Source: Stereocaulon alpinum
Taxonomy: Eukaryota; Ascomycota; Lecanoromycetes; Lecanorales; Stereocaulaceae
Assembly (NCBI GenBank): GCA_018257865.1
Contig: JAEUBA010000083.1
Location: 1 to 64,000, forward strand
DNA length: 64,000 nucleotides
Reading direction: 5' to 3'
The position numbers were made by a program, and so were the translations under genes. Below are positions 44,425-55,764 of this stretch, piece by piece. Under the pieces are notes generated by a model. It was not told the DNA's origin. It saw only the letters and a program-made list of their open reading frames with translations, and did no database searches. The stretch's first letter is position 1; each line of letters opens with the position of its first letter.

Positions 44425-44736
44425 TACACAAGGTTAGCGTGAGGAAAGTTCAGACTGCATTACGTACCAAAGACGGATCTCTTGGTATCTAACCCATCCT
44501 TTATTCTTTTTCATTCCTGCATGGACATGGCCATCGAAAACCGCGTCGCCCAGCTCGGCACTTCGATTCAGTCTCTATCACTCCCACCTGCGGTCTGACA
44601 CTATGTGTTTATGTCATGGTCTCCCTCTCCCCCTCCCCTCTACGTAACCAGACCTGGTCCCTCTGCGACGACTCCAGAACTGGCTATTTTCTCAGCCATT
44701 CTCCTTGTCCAATGATCCCCAACGACCACATCCTTT

Positions 44737-45180
44737 ATGCTCCTCTACCCCTCGCCTCATCCTCTTCCAACCTCTTACGCTTTCACCTCCGTCCTTACTT
44801 CGAAATGCTCTACCTCTACCTCCTACCGCCCACGCATATCGGCCCTATGGCTCCCCGAAGCCATGGCAAAGCGATGGAACAGACAATGGAACACTCGGGA
44901 ATACTACATGGAAATGGAAGCTGAGTTTGACGTGTTGACTCTCGCCCAACGAGTCTACAAGGCGAGCACTGAGGATCTGCAGAGCTGGATCAAGAACCTT
45001 TGGGACCTGTAAGAAGATTTTTCCTACCTTTGGTGAATTAAGGCGATCTGATCGATTATCTACAGGTACTGCATATTCACCAAGAAAGACCCTCTCATCA
45101 CCCTCAAGACAGCAACTGGCGATCAAATATGGGTTACGAACGGAGAAGAAGAAGAAGCCGATCATGCGTGCCTAGGATGA
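44737..45180 (+). CDS. Hypothetical small protein, two exons
   Basis: Frame 44737-45007 joins 45066-45180 across a GTAAGA...CTACAG intron and continues WIKNLWDLYCIFTKKDPLI...DQIWVTNGEEEEADHAC. An internal Met at about 44861 (MAKRWNRQWNTREYYMEMEA) is an alternative start. No domain recognised. It may be a relic of a longer gene, since the neighbouring sequence is pseudogenes. Confidence 0.3.
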
Positions 45181-45880
45181 GTTCGAGGCAACTTGCCGGC
45201 ATCACTGGCAACCGACCTTCTGCGCTCTTAGCTCTACGTTACGAACATATCAAGGTCACCTTACTTCCAGCTCCTCATGGAGGAGAATTTCCTTAAAGGT
45301 TGATTGAGATCGCATTCATGAATACAAAAGGCTACTTGGGGAAAAAAGACACGTCGGTCTTCCCTTTTGCGCCCCGTTTACAACAGACGCTAACGTTTTA
45401 TGGTAGGAAGAGTTCGGGATCCCGGACGTGCCTGACGAACTATGCCTGCTGCTTTGTCCTCATGTAAACCTGCTTACGGTGATCTGGTAGCTGTCTTTTC
45501 TATCCTACGCACAAGTGATTCACAATTGGCGTCACATAGAATACGGTCATCAAGACGCTTATTACTTGGTAGCTGATAGCAGGAAACGAGCTATTCAGGG
45601 GGATTGTTGTCCTTTGGCAAAAAGAACCGTGGCCAATTAGGTGAATTCAATCGAAGTTCTATCTAAGCTAGAGTAGACCACAGATTTTCATCAGTCGTTA
45701 ACAAACTAGCTCACCGATAGGATTCGTTGGAAGGGGATTCGGCCTTGAAAACTGCTAATTGCACCGTTGATCTAACCACGATATCGCAGCACGTAATAAC
45801 GGTGCCGAAGTCTGGGTGCTAATGGAAGTAGGAACGGTGAGGAGGCGCTTCTTCCCAGGAGGTATCGTTTTACATCTCTA
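45181..45880. other. Gap without recognisable gene
   Basis: Nothing supported on either strand. Confidence 0.35.
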
Positions 45881-46350
45881 ATGCGTACACGCTCACTGTA
45901 CGGTAGATTGTATCGTTTAAGTTGCCCTGAAGGTGCTTTATATGACGTGCCAACGCAACAGGAAACCAGATTGCCCTTGCACAGGCTGCGAAAAAGGGTG
46001 GAGCAGGTCCATCGGCGACGTTTTGGGCGGAGTTCACGCAGACAGGACCGTCGACTTATCTACATAGCTAACGTCGATATCAGGTGGACCTGTATAGCTG
46101 CCTTCAATCTTGCTGCCGTCGGGGTTCAGATTGGGCCCACATATATCCTTCCTGCCCATCCATTTGGGAAAGCATACTGGGTGAAAGCATTATCAGGCAG
46201 TGTAGTGGCGGAAGGCTTACCTACCGGATACGGGCCGCCAGCATTCGAAGCAAAGGAGAGAGACAAGTGTTTGCCGTACGTATTGGTTATCGCGATCGTC
46301 ATGTAATCGCCTGAGCTACTCGGAATCGCAGCGCCCCCAGCTCCTAGAGA
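45881..46350 (-). pseudogene. Thaumatin-like secreted protein fragment
   Basis: Minus-strand peptides match fungal thaumatin-like proteins: LSLSFASNAGGPYPVGKP, TQYAFPNGWAGRIYVGP, then after a one-base deletion NLNPDGSKIEGSYTGPPDID and VSYVD, and in another frame CVNSAQNVADGPAPPFFAAC. No intact signal peptide or C terminus is present. Several frameshifts. Such proteins are secreted Cys-rich cell-wall-associated proteins; this copy is dead. Confidence 0.6.
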
Positions 46351-47180
46351 GCTCGTGATTTGAACGCTGCTTAGCGCTGGGACAGAAACCGTGCTCCGGA
46401 TAGTGACTGTAATCGCTTAATGATGGGGAGGCAGGCATTACATCGGCTTCCTGAACGCCAACCAGCTCCAGAAGCACGCCCTCTTCGTCCTCCGGATCCG
46501 GCGCTAATCGAGGTTGCCAGACGGAAACGGATGCCCTCTTAGACCCAACGCCGTATTCGATATCGAGCCCAAGTACCACATTGATGTTTCCGTCGGAACC
46601 GCATATGTAATCATCGGCCAGCCTGGCTAAGTCTTTGTGTTGCTGCGAGTATGAGGTCTCGATAACGATGGAGGGATATTGAGAATCAGCGCGTGCAAAG
46701 GCGGCGTCTGGTGTATGCTTAGGATATTCGTTGTTGAAAGAACTATGTCCGTACAGATAGACATCGGAGGTTGCCTCTAATCTAACCAGATTAATAATAG
46801 CTGCAACTTCTTTGTCCCTACGAGCAATATTTTCCAGCTACGACCAGATCTCCTGAACGACAAGCTCTGTAAATATATCGTGGGTTGATGTTGGCACCCT
46901 GACAATAAATAAAGATGTATGTGGAGACCAGTCGAACCTTGCGTCCACATGGATCATGGTCAGTGCTCATACCTTTGCACAAATAGGGGACCTGTTCTCT
47001 TACCGAAGCTTGCCCAAGACGTAGTCATACAGCGAACTCTTTCTTTCCAGCATCGACCACAGGGATTTGTATTCTTCCGGTGTTAATTTGAACACCGTCC
47101 AAGGTTCCACCTCCTCCCCTCTATGACATGAGATCAGAAAGTCAAGGAGGCTATCGACCGTGTTCGACGGTGCGGTTGTC
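46316..47180 (-). pseudogene. Decayed gene, possible PD-(D/E)XK/Uma2-like fold (repeat C, copy 2)
   Basis: Minus strand: an exon reading TVDSLLDFLISCHRGEEVEP and SLYDYVLGKLR ends in GTAAGAG. A later segment reads ARFDWSPHTSLFIVRVPTST, then TAG where Gln or Trp is likely, RRDKEVAAIINLVRLEATSD, DAAFARADSQYPSIVIETSY, KDLARLADDYICGSDGNIN and VVLGLDIEYGVGSKRASVSV. The order 'YPSIVIE.S, helix with DD, then GLDI.Y' resembles Uma2-type nuclease folds. That is a guess from pattern, not a family match. It runs into the thaumatin-like fragment at its lower-coordinate end. Related to the copy at 39190-39740. Confidence 0.5.
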
Positions 47181-48172
47181 TGAGATAATGGGCTTCATCG
47201 AGGACTCTGGTTTGAGGAAGAGCTAGCTCGTGGTTTTCCCTTGCTAGGTTTCGGTGGATTGCGGAAAGACCCAGAGGAGGTGAGGCTCCTCGGTTCAAGC
47301 ATAGTGGGAACTGAACGAGCTGTCACATTCGCTTCGCAGTCACGGTGCGATGCATATAGCTGTTGATGCAAGGAGTTTGGGGGCGGCGTTTATACTAGGT
47401 CAAACGTTCCGAGCATTGGCAAGCATTAAGCTTGCTAGCTAAATACTACGTGCATAATGCTGCGGAAATACCTCCGAGCATGATGCATCATCCCTGCATT
47501 GCTTTGTGACATAGACACGAAATGAGCTAGATATGACTGCTCGCAAAAGAGCGTATAACGTCCGTCCCTGCGTCGAGAGACGCACCCCGTAACGAGACAA
47601 AATATAGGTACTTGTAAATTTAAGCGGCTCTGATTCTGTGAACGCATCAAAATTTCTTGTAGTTTTATGTCAGTTATGTTGTGTGCCCCCTCCTGAACAC
47701 TCCTAGCCCGCTTACTCCGAAAATTACGATCACGTTGTCGCCGCCCCTATGATTTGCGAAGAGCCTTTTTTCATGGTGTAATAGGACCCCTCAACCCACA
47801 GCACCACCATCGAGCTCTTTCCGCCTTTCAAACTCATAGAACGGTTGGATCTGGATTTCCAAGTCTCGCCACGATGCTGAGAAGTTTTTGTCAGCCCTGT
47901 GGTAACCAAGGAGTGCTGTGTCATGCGTCATCGCCACATGGGTTGGTACCTCCAATCAAGCGATCAAGGGTCCCTGGTCACTTGGTAATACAGTAGAGGG
48001 GGATAGTGGTTACAGTAATTACAGCATATTTTATCTTACATAATAAAGCCTGTGGCTACTAAGCGTGTGGCTGACACGTGTGCGTTTGCAAAATCGGATG
48101 TCAACTTCACCGCACAATCATTCTCGCCACTGCGAACGAGTCTGTTCGTCGTCGAAAGTGCTCGCGGTAGCC
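47181..48172. other. Intergenic upstream of NLR 4
   Basis: Contains a short inverted match to repeat B at 47551-47598 (GTCCGTCCCTGCGTCGAGAG). No gene seen. The NLR 4 promoter should lie in the last few hundred bases. Confidence 0.4.
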
Positions 48173-51100
48173 ATGGCTGACAATTCACCTGTTAAGGAGT
48201 GGTTAAAACGATTCATCAGACATGGTGGAAGGGATTCGGCGAAGTCAAAAAAGGAGGATGGCGCCGTCTCCTCAGCGAACTCGTCGCAAAGTATTACACA
48301 GTGATGAAGCTCTGCTTTCTCGTCCTAACAAGCTCTAGCAAATGTCCTCCACCCTTCTAAGCAAGCCGCTCCATCAACCACGGCAATCCCAGCCATCCAG
48401 CGATTGACTATAGATGCCTCCGCTTCGCTTTCTGCGGCGGTGCCTTCTACCACATCCGACACGGCATTGCACAGCTCTCCAAACAACACTGGCGCCAAGG
48501 CTGCAACAGAGATATCCCAGAGAGCGTCAAGCGACCAAGTGGCAGACATCATAGAGGATTTGACCACAGACTGTTCCCTCTGGGATAGAGCATATGATAT
48601 TCTTAAGAACGAAAAGGATAAGAGTCCCAATCTAATTGCCGTGTATGAGGATGTTTTGTCGAGGGTGCTCATCAGAGGTAAGCGTCCGCCCGGGCTTAGA
48701 CGGCTTTCCCCAAAAGCTGACTCGAGGCAATATAGCCCAGATGAAGGCACCACCAGCCCCGAACGAGACAGAAGACGTCGGCGAGGTCACGAATCAAATC
48801 CCTCAGTACGATGCGATCGCACGACGAGAGAAGCTGAAAGAGATAACGGAACTTGGTTTGAAGCATATGGAAGACAAGAAGGTCAGCACGACGCTGTTGG
48901 GACATGAGATCGTCCTGCAAGATGTCGTGGCAAACGTCGCCGGGGCTGTCAAATGGGCCGAAGACTACATCAAGGATGCTGTCAAAGACCTACCGTACGC
49001 GTCCATCGTTATGGCAGGTGTCTCTCTTGTCCTTCCACTCTTGAAGAACCCGACCGCCGTCGAAGCTGCAAACCAGGATGGGTTGACATACGTCACCTCC
49101 CAGATGCGATACTACGTCGCAATGGAGTCGCTGCTGTTACCTGAAGATATGGAGCCCGACCTGAAGGCCGATCTTACAGAGCGTCTTGTGGATCTGTTTA
49201 AACTCATCATTGAGTTCCAGGCGCAGAGCGTCATACGGTTCTATCGCAGCCGAACCAAGAACTTCTTCAGAGGGGCCATCAACTACGACGGCTGGGACGA
49301 GAAGCTCCAGGACGTTAAGGACAGTGACGCTGCGCTTATTTTGAAGTTTGAGACGGCTATGTCTGGAAGTAGTCTTCAGGCATTAAGGAAGCTTGATCGG
49401 GAAGCAGAGGCCTCGCGCAGAGCTCTCGACAGTTTGGTCATCAAGATGCAAGAGCATATCGAGGTCTCTCGAGATCAGCTAGGCGTTTTGCAGAAGATCG
49501 ACCAGCATATTACAGATCCCCAGACACAAATGTGCCTAAAGGACCTGCGGACGACCGATCCCCGCCATGACAAGAAGCGCATCGAGGAAACGAAAGGTGG
49601 CCTACTAGCGGACTTGTACCGCTGGGTTCTCCACAACGACGATTTCCAACGATGGCGCGACGATGGACAGAGCCCTCTGCTCTGGATCAAGGGAGATCCT
49701 GGCAAGGGCAAGACAATGCTGCTCTGCGGTATCATTAACGAGTTAGAGAAGTCAATTACCGATACCGAGACCCTTTCTTTCTTCTTCTGCCAGGCCACCG
49801 ACGCGCGTATCAACAGTGCCACCGCTGTCCTACGCGGCCTGATCTACTTGCTCATCAACAGGCAGCCATCGCTCATCTCACACGTACGGGAGAAGTACGA
49901 TCCTGCGGGGAAACAGGTCTTCGAGGACGCAAATGCCTGGGTGGCCTTGTCCGAGATTTTCACGAGCATTTTGGACGATCCAATCCTGCAGAGCACCTAC
50001 CTGATCATCGACGCGCTCGACGAGTGTACCACAGACCTGAGCCTGCTTCTTGACCTTGTCGTTCAGAAGTCGCCCGCATACTCGCGCGTCAAATGGATCG
50101 TCTCTAGTCGCAACTGGCCGAGCATCGAGAAGGATCTCTACACTGCAACGCAGAAAGGAAGGCTGTGTCTTGAGCTGAACGAAAAATCCGTCTCTGCAGC
50201 TGTTACCACATACGTCCAGTTCAAGGTTGATTGGTTAGGGGAACGAAATAGATACAACAATGATACGCGGGACGCTGTTCAGCGCTACTTGTCGTTGAAC
50301 GCAAACGGCACCTTCCTCTGGGTGGCCTTGGTCTGCCAAGAACTCGCCAATATCCCCGGATGGAAGGCTCAAAAGAAGTTGACGGCGTTTCCGCCTGGAC
50401 TCGATGCTTTCTATAGGCGGATGATGGACCAGATCTGCATCTCAGACGATGCTGAGCTCTGCAAAAGTATACTGGCCGTCGTCTCAGTCGTGTACCGGCC
50501 TATTATGTTGGAAGAACTGGCGTCCTTTGTCGACATACCCGACGGTGTCTCCAGTGATTATGAAGCTCTGGCGGAGATCATAGGGCTTTGTGGCTCTTTT
50601 CTGACACTTCGAGAACGCACCATCTCATTCGTTCACCAATCGGCGCAGGACTACCTTGTGGAGCAGGCAAGCACTGAGATCTTCCCTAATGGGCGCACAG
50701 AAGAGCAGCAACGAATAGTGTTACGGTCGATTGAGGCTATGGATAAGGCACTGCAAAGGGATGTCTATAACTTGCTGCATCCAGGTTGTTCTATTAACAA
50801 AGTCGAACACCCCGATCCAGATCCACTCGCTCCGATTCGATACGCTTGTGTCTACTGGGTTGACCATCTTTGCAAGATCAAAAGCAGCCACGATGAAGTG
50901 GGCCTCTATGATAACGGTACGATCGATGTCTTTCTGAGGAAGCACTTTCTTCACTGGCTAGAAGCTCTAAGCCTTATAAAAGGCATCTCAGACGGCGTTC
51001 TAGCAATAGCCAAGCTTATCGGTTTGCTTACGGTTAGTTATTATTTAATCAAAGTAGTATACTTGCGAATATTAATTGATCTAGAAAATTTCGTCTGAAT

Positions 51101-52149
51101 CCCAACTTTTCCGTCTGGTTCAAGATGCACATCGATTTATTTTGTCTAGTAGAAACGTCATTGAGAATACTCCTCTGCAAGCATATTCGTCAGCCCTTCT
51201 GTTCAGCCCCGTTCATAGTTTGACGAGAGAGCTTTTCCAGGACGAAGAGCTAGACTGGATCACTACGAAGCCGGCCATGGAAGCCGACTGGGGTGCTTGC
51301 ATACAAACGCTCTACGGTCACAGCGGTTGGGTCTTGTCAGTAGCCTTCTCGCATGACGGCACTCAGGTAGTATCGGGATCATACGATAAGACGATCAAGA
51401 TCTGGGATGCCGGCAGCGGCGCCTGCCTCAAGACGCTCGAGGGCCATAACGGTTGGGTCAGGTCGGTAGCCTTCTCGCACGACGGCACTCAGGTAGTATC
51501 GGGATCATACGATAACACGATCAAGATCTGGGATGCCGGCAGCGGCGCCTGCCTCAAGACGCTTGAGGGCCATAGCGGTAGGGTCTTTTCGGTAGCCTTC
51601 TCGCATAACAGCACTCAGGTAGTATCGGGATCAGACGATAAGACGATCAAGATCTGGGATGCCGGCAGCGGCGCCTGCCTCAAGACGCTCGAGGGCCATA
51701 ACGATTGGGTCAGCTCAGTAGCCTTCTCGCACGACGGCACTCAGGTAGTATCGGGATCAGACGATAAGACGGTCAAGATCTGGGATGCCGGCAGCGGCGC
51801 CTGCCTCAAGACGCTCAACATTGGCCGGACAGTCTATAATGTAGCGTTCGATACTACCAGTTCATATATTCTAACTGACACAGGCACTACCTTATGGGAT
51901 ATATCGTCGGATTCAAATACAGCGCTGGTTGCAACTGCTTTAGAAGAGTCTCAGCATCACGGCTATGGTTTAAATGCCGATCAGGCGTGGATCACATGGA
52001 ATGGTCAGAATGTACTTTGGCTACCATGGGAGTACCGGCCATCATGTTCAGCCATCGCGTCAAACACTATCATCATTGGCTGCCAGTCAGGTCGGGTCTT
52101 AACAATCAACTTCTCGTTCAACAAGTCTCCTCTGAACTGCTCTTCTTAA
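48173..52149 (+). CDS. NLR 4: NACHT_N - NACHT - WD40, intact
   Basis: STAND/NLR receptor of 1272 residues with no internal stop. Exons 48173-48290, 48339-48677, 48736-51032 and 51085-52149; introns of 48, 58 and 52 nt. All phases agree and the first intron has CCTAAC...CTAG. Domains: basic N terminus (VKEWLKRFIRHGG), NACHT_N (LWDRAYDILKNEKDKSPNLI onward), NACHT with Walker A GDPGKGKT near residue 470 and Walker B LIIDALDECTT near 575, a winged-helix-like region ending HHFLHWLEALSLI-type sequence shared with NLR 2, then four near-identical 42-residue WD40 blades (GH.GWV.SVAFSHDGTQVVSGS...TIKIWDAGSGACLKTL) and NVLWLPWEYRP. Close in layout to the fungal HNWD/HET-E type, but with a NACHT_N effector domain rather than HET. 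The most likely working receptor of the island. Confidence 0.9.
51310..51825 (+). repeat. Four near-identical 126-bp WD40 units of NLR 4
   Basis: Each unit contains AAGATCTGGGATGCCGGCAG and GACGGCACTCAGGTAGTATC. Differences concentrate in the codons after the GH dipeptide (SGW, NGW, SGR, NDW) and at SYD/SDD and KT/NT. High internal conservation with variation at likely ligand-contact positions. Confidence 0.9.
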
Positions 52150-52586
52150 ATTCTATTATATATATTTTATTATAATAACTTTGATAGAGAGGGTCCTAGG
52201 GGAGCTGATGTTTATATACTATTGAATGTTGCCACCGAATGTTGTCATCGAATGTTCTAGAAACTACGCCAAGAATATTCAACTGTTCACGTGTTACAGT
52301 AACATGACCAGTTCATTTCCAAGATCTATGTCTCTTCTTTAGCCACTGATACAATTGAACATTCAATGCTTTGGAATCACCAAAGCTAGTTAGCTAGGGC
52401 AGAGCAGGTTTTATAGATCCATATTTTGTATCGACCATATTAGCCAGATTAAGAAGGGCCAAAATTAGCTGACATGGTCTGTGCTCAGAATTTTTTTAAG
52501 TGTAATAGGAGGAAACCGATTTTGCAAGTGACTGTACCGAAAAATTCTGTTTTCCCGATATACTCTGAGTTGTACTGTACTGTACC

Positions 52587-52654
52587 CTCTCAAACGGGAG
52601 CAAGAAGTGGCCGATGTTTTGCCAAAATCGGCTGTTTTCTCTTTCGGTTGAGAG
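52587..52654. repeat. 68-bp imperfect inverted repeat
   Basis: Outer arms CTCTCAA / TTGAGAG and inner arms GGCCGAT-GTTTTG / CAAAA-TCGGC surround a short centre. The middle of the arms is only partly complementary. Could form a long hairpin or be the remnant of a small inverted-repeat element. Confidence 0.6.
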
Positions 52655-52980
52655 ATACCCCTCTGTCGCAACGAACTTTTACAGAACGATAAACCTCTAC
52701 AGTTGTTAGCCCTGGTATCCATAGGGAATCCGCTCCTTTATCGCCGCCGCCGCCACCCTGAATTCCTACGTTGCCTCCTTCGACGAGATGACCGTCCTCA
52801 AGTTTCCAGTTATGCCGCGCGAAGCGCGAATAGAATACCCGGCTAAAGTGCGAAGATATTTCGGGGTAGTGTTAGAGCTGCGTAGTGAGACTGCGATAAC
52901 CTGGCGAAGACCTTAATGGCGGCTCAGACAGTGACAACGTGGCAACGACTGCGAGCACGGCGGTGTGCACAACGATATAC

Positions 52981-53026
52981 GACGATACAAGACGATACAA
53001 GACGATACAAGACGATATAAGACGAT
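52981..53026. repeat. 10-bp tandem units (GACGATACAA), about 4.5 copies
   Basis: GACGATACAA three times, then GACGATATAA and GACGAT. A short minisatellite. Confidence 0.85.
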
Positions 53027-53363
53027 GGAGGGAACGGCCACCAGAACATATAACAAGGCATAATGGTGGGCATGACAATGACGAGCACAACAGCGGGCAC
53101 AACTATGGCGGCAACGGCCATCGCAGGGCATATCAAAACACGGGCATGACAAGCACGGCAGAGGGACACCAAAGGCTGGCCTCTATCTCTATTTTGCCTG
53201 TCTGCACGACCATTACTATTATTGCGCCACAAGGGCGATGAAGACCAACTCTACTGTACAGCAACAGGTCGCGAAGCCAGCGCGAGCCTGCCTCAAACCG
53301 ATCTAAGCTGAGGATCAGTCCATTAATTCTCTATCCCTCGTACGGCATCTTTCGCATCTTCCG

Positions 53364-55103
53364 CTAATACATCCGCGCCACTGGGGCTCTCCATGGTTCT
53401 GGCACAATCTCATCTTCCGCAACCGGTGTTCCGCTCATCTGCACTACTGAGGCTCTCGTTGGCGCTGGCGCTTCGCTCATCCGCACCACCTTCGCATTTG
53501 GCTCTGGCGTATCTGCCTCTAGCGCAGCACTCTTGCGCTTCCGACCACGCTTGCCCTTGCCTTTGGCTTCTTTGGCAGCCTCTTTGTCAGCACGCTTCGC
53601 TCGTGCTTCCTCAAGGTCCTCATAGCTCATGACCTTCGCCTTCCCTAGTACCAACGACTTAGTTGATCGTCGAACTTTGGCTTCGTTGTTAATTGTGTTC
53701 AAGAATTGAATTTGGTCCTCCTGGAGAGCATCCTTAACAAGGAACATTTGGCCAGCTTTAGTGAGCTTCAGTACGTGCCTCTCTAACTTCTGTTTGCTCG
53801 TGTCATCAAGCGCATAAGCATCCTGCTTGATGATTAGATTTTGCAGCGACATGAAACCCTCTGCTGACACTGGCGTCACAGGCGTTTGTAGTACTACATC
53901 TTGCGGACAAGACCCCACCTTTACCTCATTGGCTTTTGGAACATTTAGGTCAGCGGGGGGCTTTGGCAGAGGTCTGAGTACTCTGTCTGGATTGAACGGG
54001 AATAAACCACTCGCAGCGAAACCGGCCTTAATATTCTTTAGCGTAAATGCTTTTTCCCTTGCCGGGCTGAAGAGAGAGGTAAAGTGCTGCTTGCTAATTG
54101 TATTCATACCTCCTCGCTCTAGTCGATCAACCTGTTCGCGATAGGCTACCTTCAATGAGGCAAACACTGCGACATCATAAGGCTGGAGCTCGTGGGAGGT
54201 GTGAGAGGGGAGACGACAGAGGATGATATTGTTTTCGAAACAAAACTCCAAGATTTCGAGTGTCTTATGCGTTCTGAAGCCGTCACATATCAGCACCCGT
54301 GGCTTCTTGTTAGCTCGCTCTTGAGTTTGGGGATGGAATATACGCTTAAGCCACTCTAAGCTAATCTTAGAGTCGGTATATCTAGATTCGGAGTACGCAT
54401 ACTGCCACCCAGGGGTAGGGAACGTGGTCCAGTTGCTTCGATGGGTGGTGGCTGGCCAAATAATCATAGGGTCTAGATACCTACCATCGGCACTGATGCA
54501 CTCGATCGCAGTTACCGATGTTAGTTTAACACGCGCGCCTCTATAGTTTCGTTTGTCATCCTTACCTACAAGGACTTTAACAGAGCCTGGCATAGATAAC
54601 ATAACCCCAGTCTCGTCCATGTTATAGATATTCTCTGCTAGAATAGCAGGATCTTGTAATATCTTTCCAATCACCTCAAACCAGTGTATAACCTTCCAAT
54701 AGATATTTTTCTCGTGACGGTTCCAGTCTAACGCGCTAACTCTTCTCGCTTGGAGTACTGGATGGCGGTTTTCTAGAGCCTTCGCCCAGTTCCTCCCTGG
54801 AGGCTTGAGTGGTCTGTCTGCTATGGGCCGCTTGCGGGTGGCAATGAAAGCTATTGAAGGGATGAACTTCATCCGTATTGGTTGTCCAAGATCGGACATT
54901 TGTAACAAGAACGTAACGACGACATCCTCTTCCCACGGGGTGAGGTACTGTTGGCTTTGGGCCTTCTCTTCTATCGAGCGTCGTCCGCGAGCACGATGAT
55001 GAAGGGTAGAGCGAGGGACATTACCATGATCTGCTAGCGCACGGTATGAATTAGGCACGCCATAAGGAACGCCTTGCGCCAGCACTTGACTGGCTCTGTC
55101 CAT
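53364..55103 (-). mobile_element. pogo-like (Tc1/mariner superfamily) DDE transposase, intact 579 aa
   Basis: One uninterrupted frame from ATG 55101-55103. N terminus: helix-turn-helix parts (SYRALADHGNVPRSTLHHRA, then a CENP-B-type second HTH with RPIADRPLKPPGRNWAKALE). DDE catalytic core: D163 in NMDETGV, D274 in LICDGFRTHKT, D310 in HELQPYDVAVF. C-terminal tail: basic coiled region (EARAKRADKEAAKEAKGKGK) and a Pro/Arg-rich end. The length fits fungal pogo/Fot1-type elements. Terminal inverted repeats and a TA duplication were not found by eye in 52150-53363 or 55104-55480. The lack of any stop, among heavily damaged neighbours, suggests recent arrival. Confidence 0.9.
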
Positions 55104-55479
55104 ATTAGCCTACCGTGGTGATGGTGTTGTGAACGAGACGAGTGGGTTAGGCAACAGCGTACCACCGGGCACGTGCCTATAGAAAGTTCGAGAAACATGC
55201 TGTTTATACGCCACACGTTTAACGAAGTTTGGAATAGTGGGTCAATAAAATACAGCAAGTCTGGGCTGTAATACAGTATAATGTAATTTAGGCTAATGCT
55301 CGCTAAATACATGTGGCGTTTTGGGACACTCTTCTCGCACGGCGTTACTCTCGGACTTCTTTATTCTCCTCTCCAATTGTCTTCAAAACTTGGGTTTACA
55401 TTCTTTTTTTATAGAACCTTTCCCTAAGTGCTCCGAACTGCGAAGAGACTCTGACAGTCACAATTGAGCAAGGGGGAAC
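55104..55479. other. Upstream flank of the transposase
   Basis: Probably the element's 5' untranslated part and end. No gene seen and no clear terminal inverted repeat identified. Confidence 0.4.
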
Positions 55480-55700
55480 AGCTGAAACAGCGATTGATGG
55501 CGTCAACGAAACAATCGACAGCATGATCAACCCCAGTGATTTTCTCGTTGCAGACTGGTTTCCTAGGGGAGAAATAGTTGAAGAACAGTAACATATTGAT
55601 AACAAATTTGTAGACTGGTGAGGAAGAGACTTGAGATACTTAAACCGTAGATTCGTCTCGCGACGGGGTGCGTCTCTCGACGCAGGGACGGACGTTAATC
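55480..55700 (+). repeat. Dispersed repeat B, copy 2
   Basis: Homologous to 33140-33350 (same strand). The segment around 55655-55697, GGGTGCGTCTCTCGACGCAG, is also found inverted at 47551-47598. It has a higher GC content than copy 1. Confidence 0.6.
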
Positions 55701-55764
55701 ATATCATCGACATCAACTGTAATCTATGAGCTTTCGCTGCAGTGACCGTCTCTAGCTGTGACGC

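Larger units (their letters stand above)
52150..53363. other. Region between NLR 4 and the transposase, with hairpin and short repeats
   Basis: Holds the imperfect inverted repeat at 52587-52654 and the 10-bp array at 52981-53026. No gene recognised. The terminal repeat of the pogo-like element could lie here, but I could not identify it. Confidence 0.4.

Noticed and set aside
51894..52175. Plus-strand frame at the 3' end of NLR 4
   Set aside because: Alternate-frame shadow of the last NLR 4 exon.
52150..55480. Terminal inverted repeats of the pogo-like element
   Set aside because: I compared the flanks by eye and found no convincing matching inverted ends, so none is annotated.
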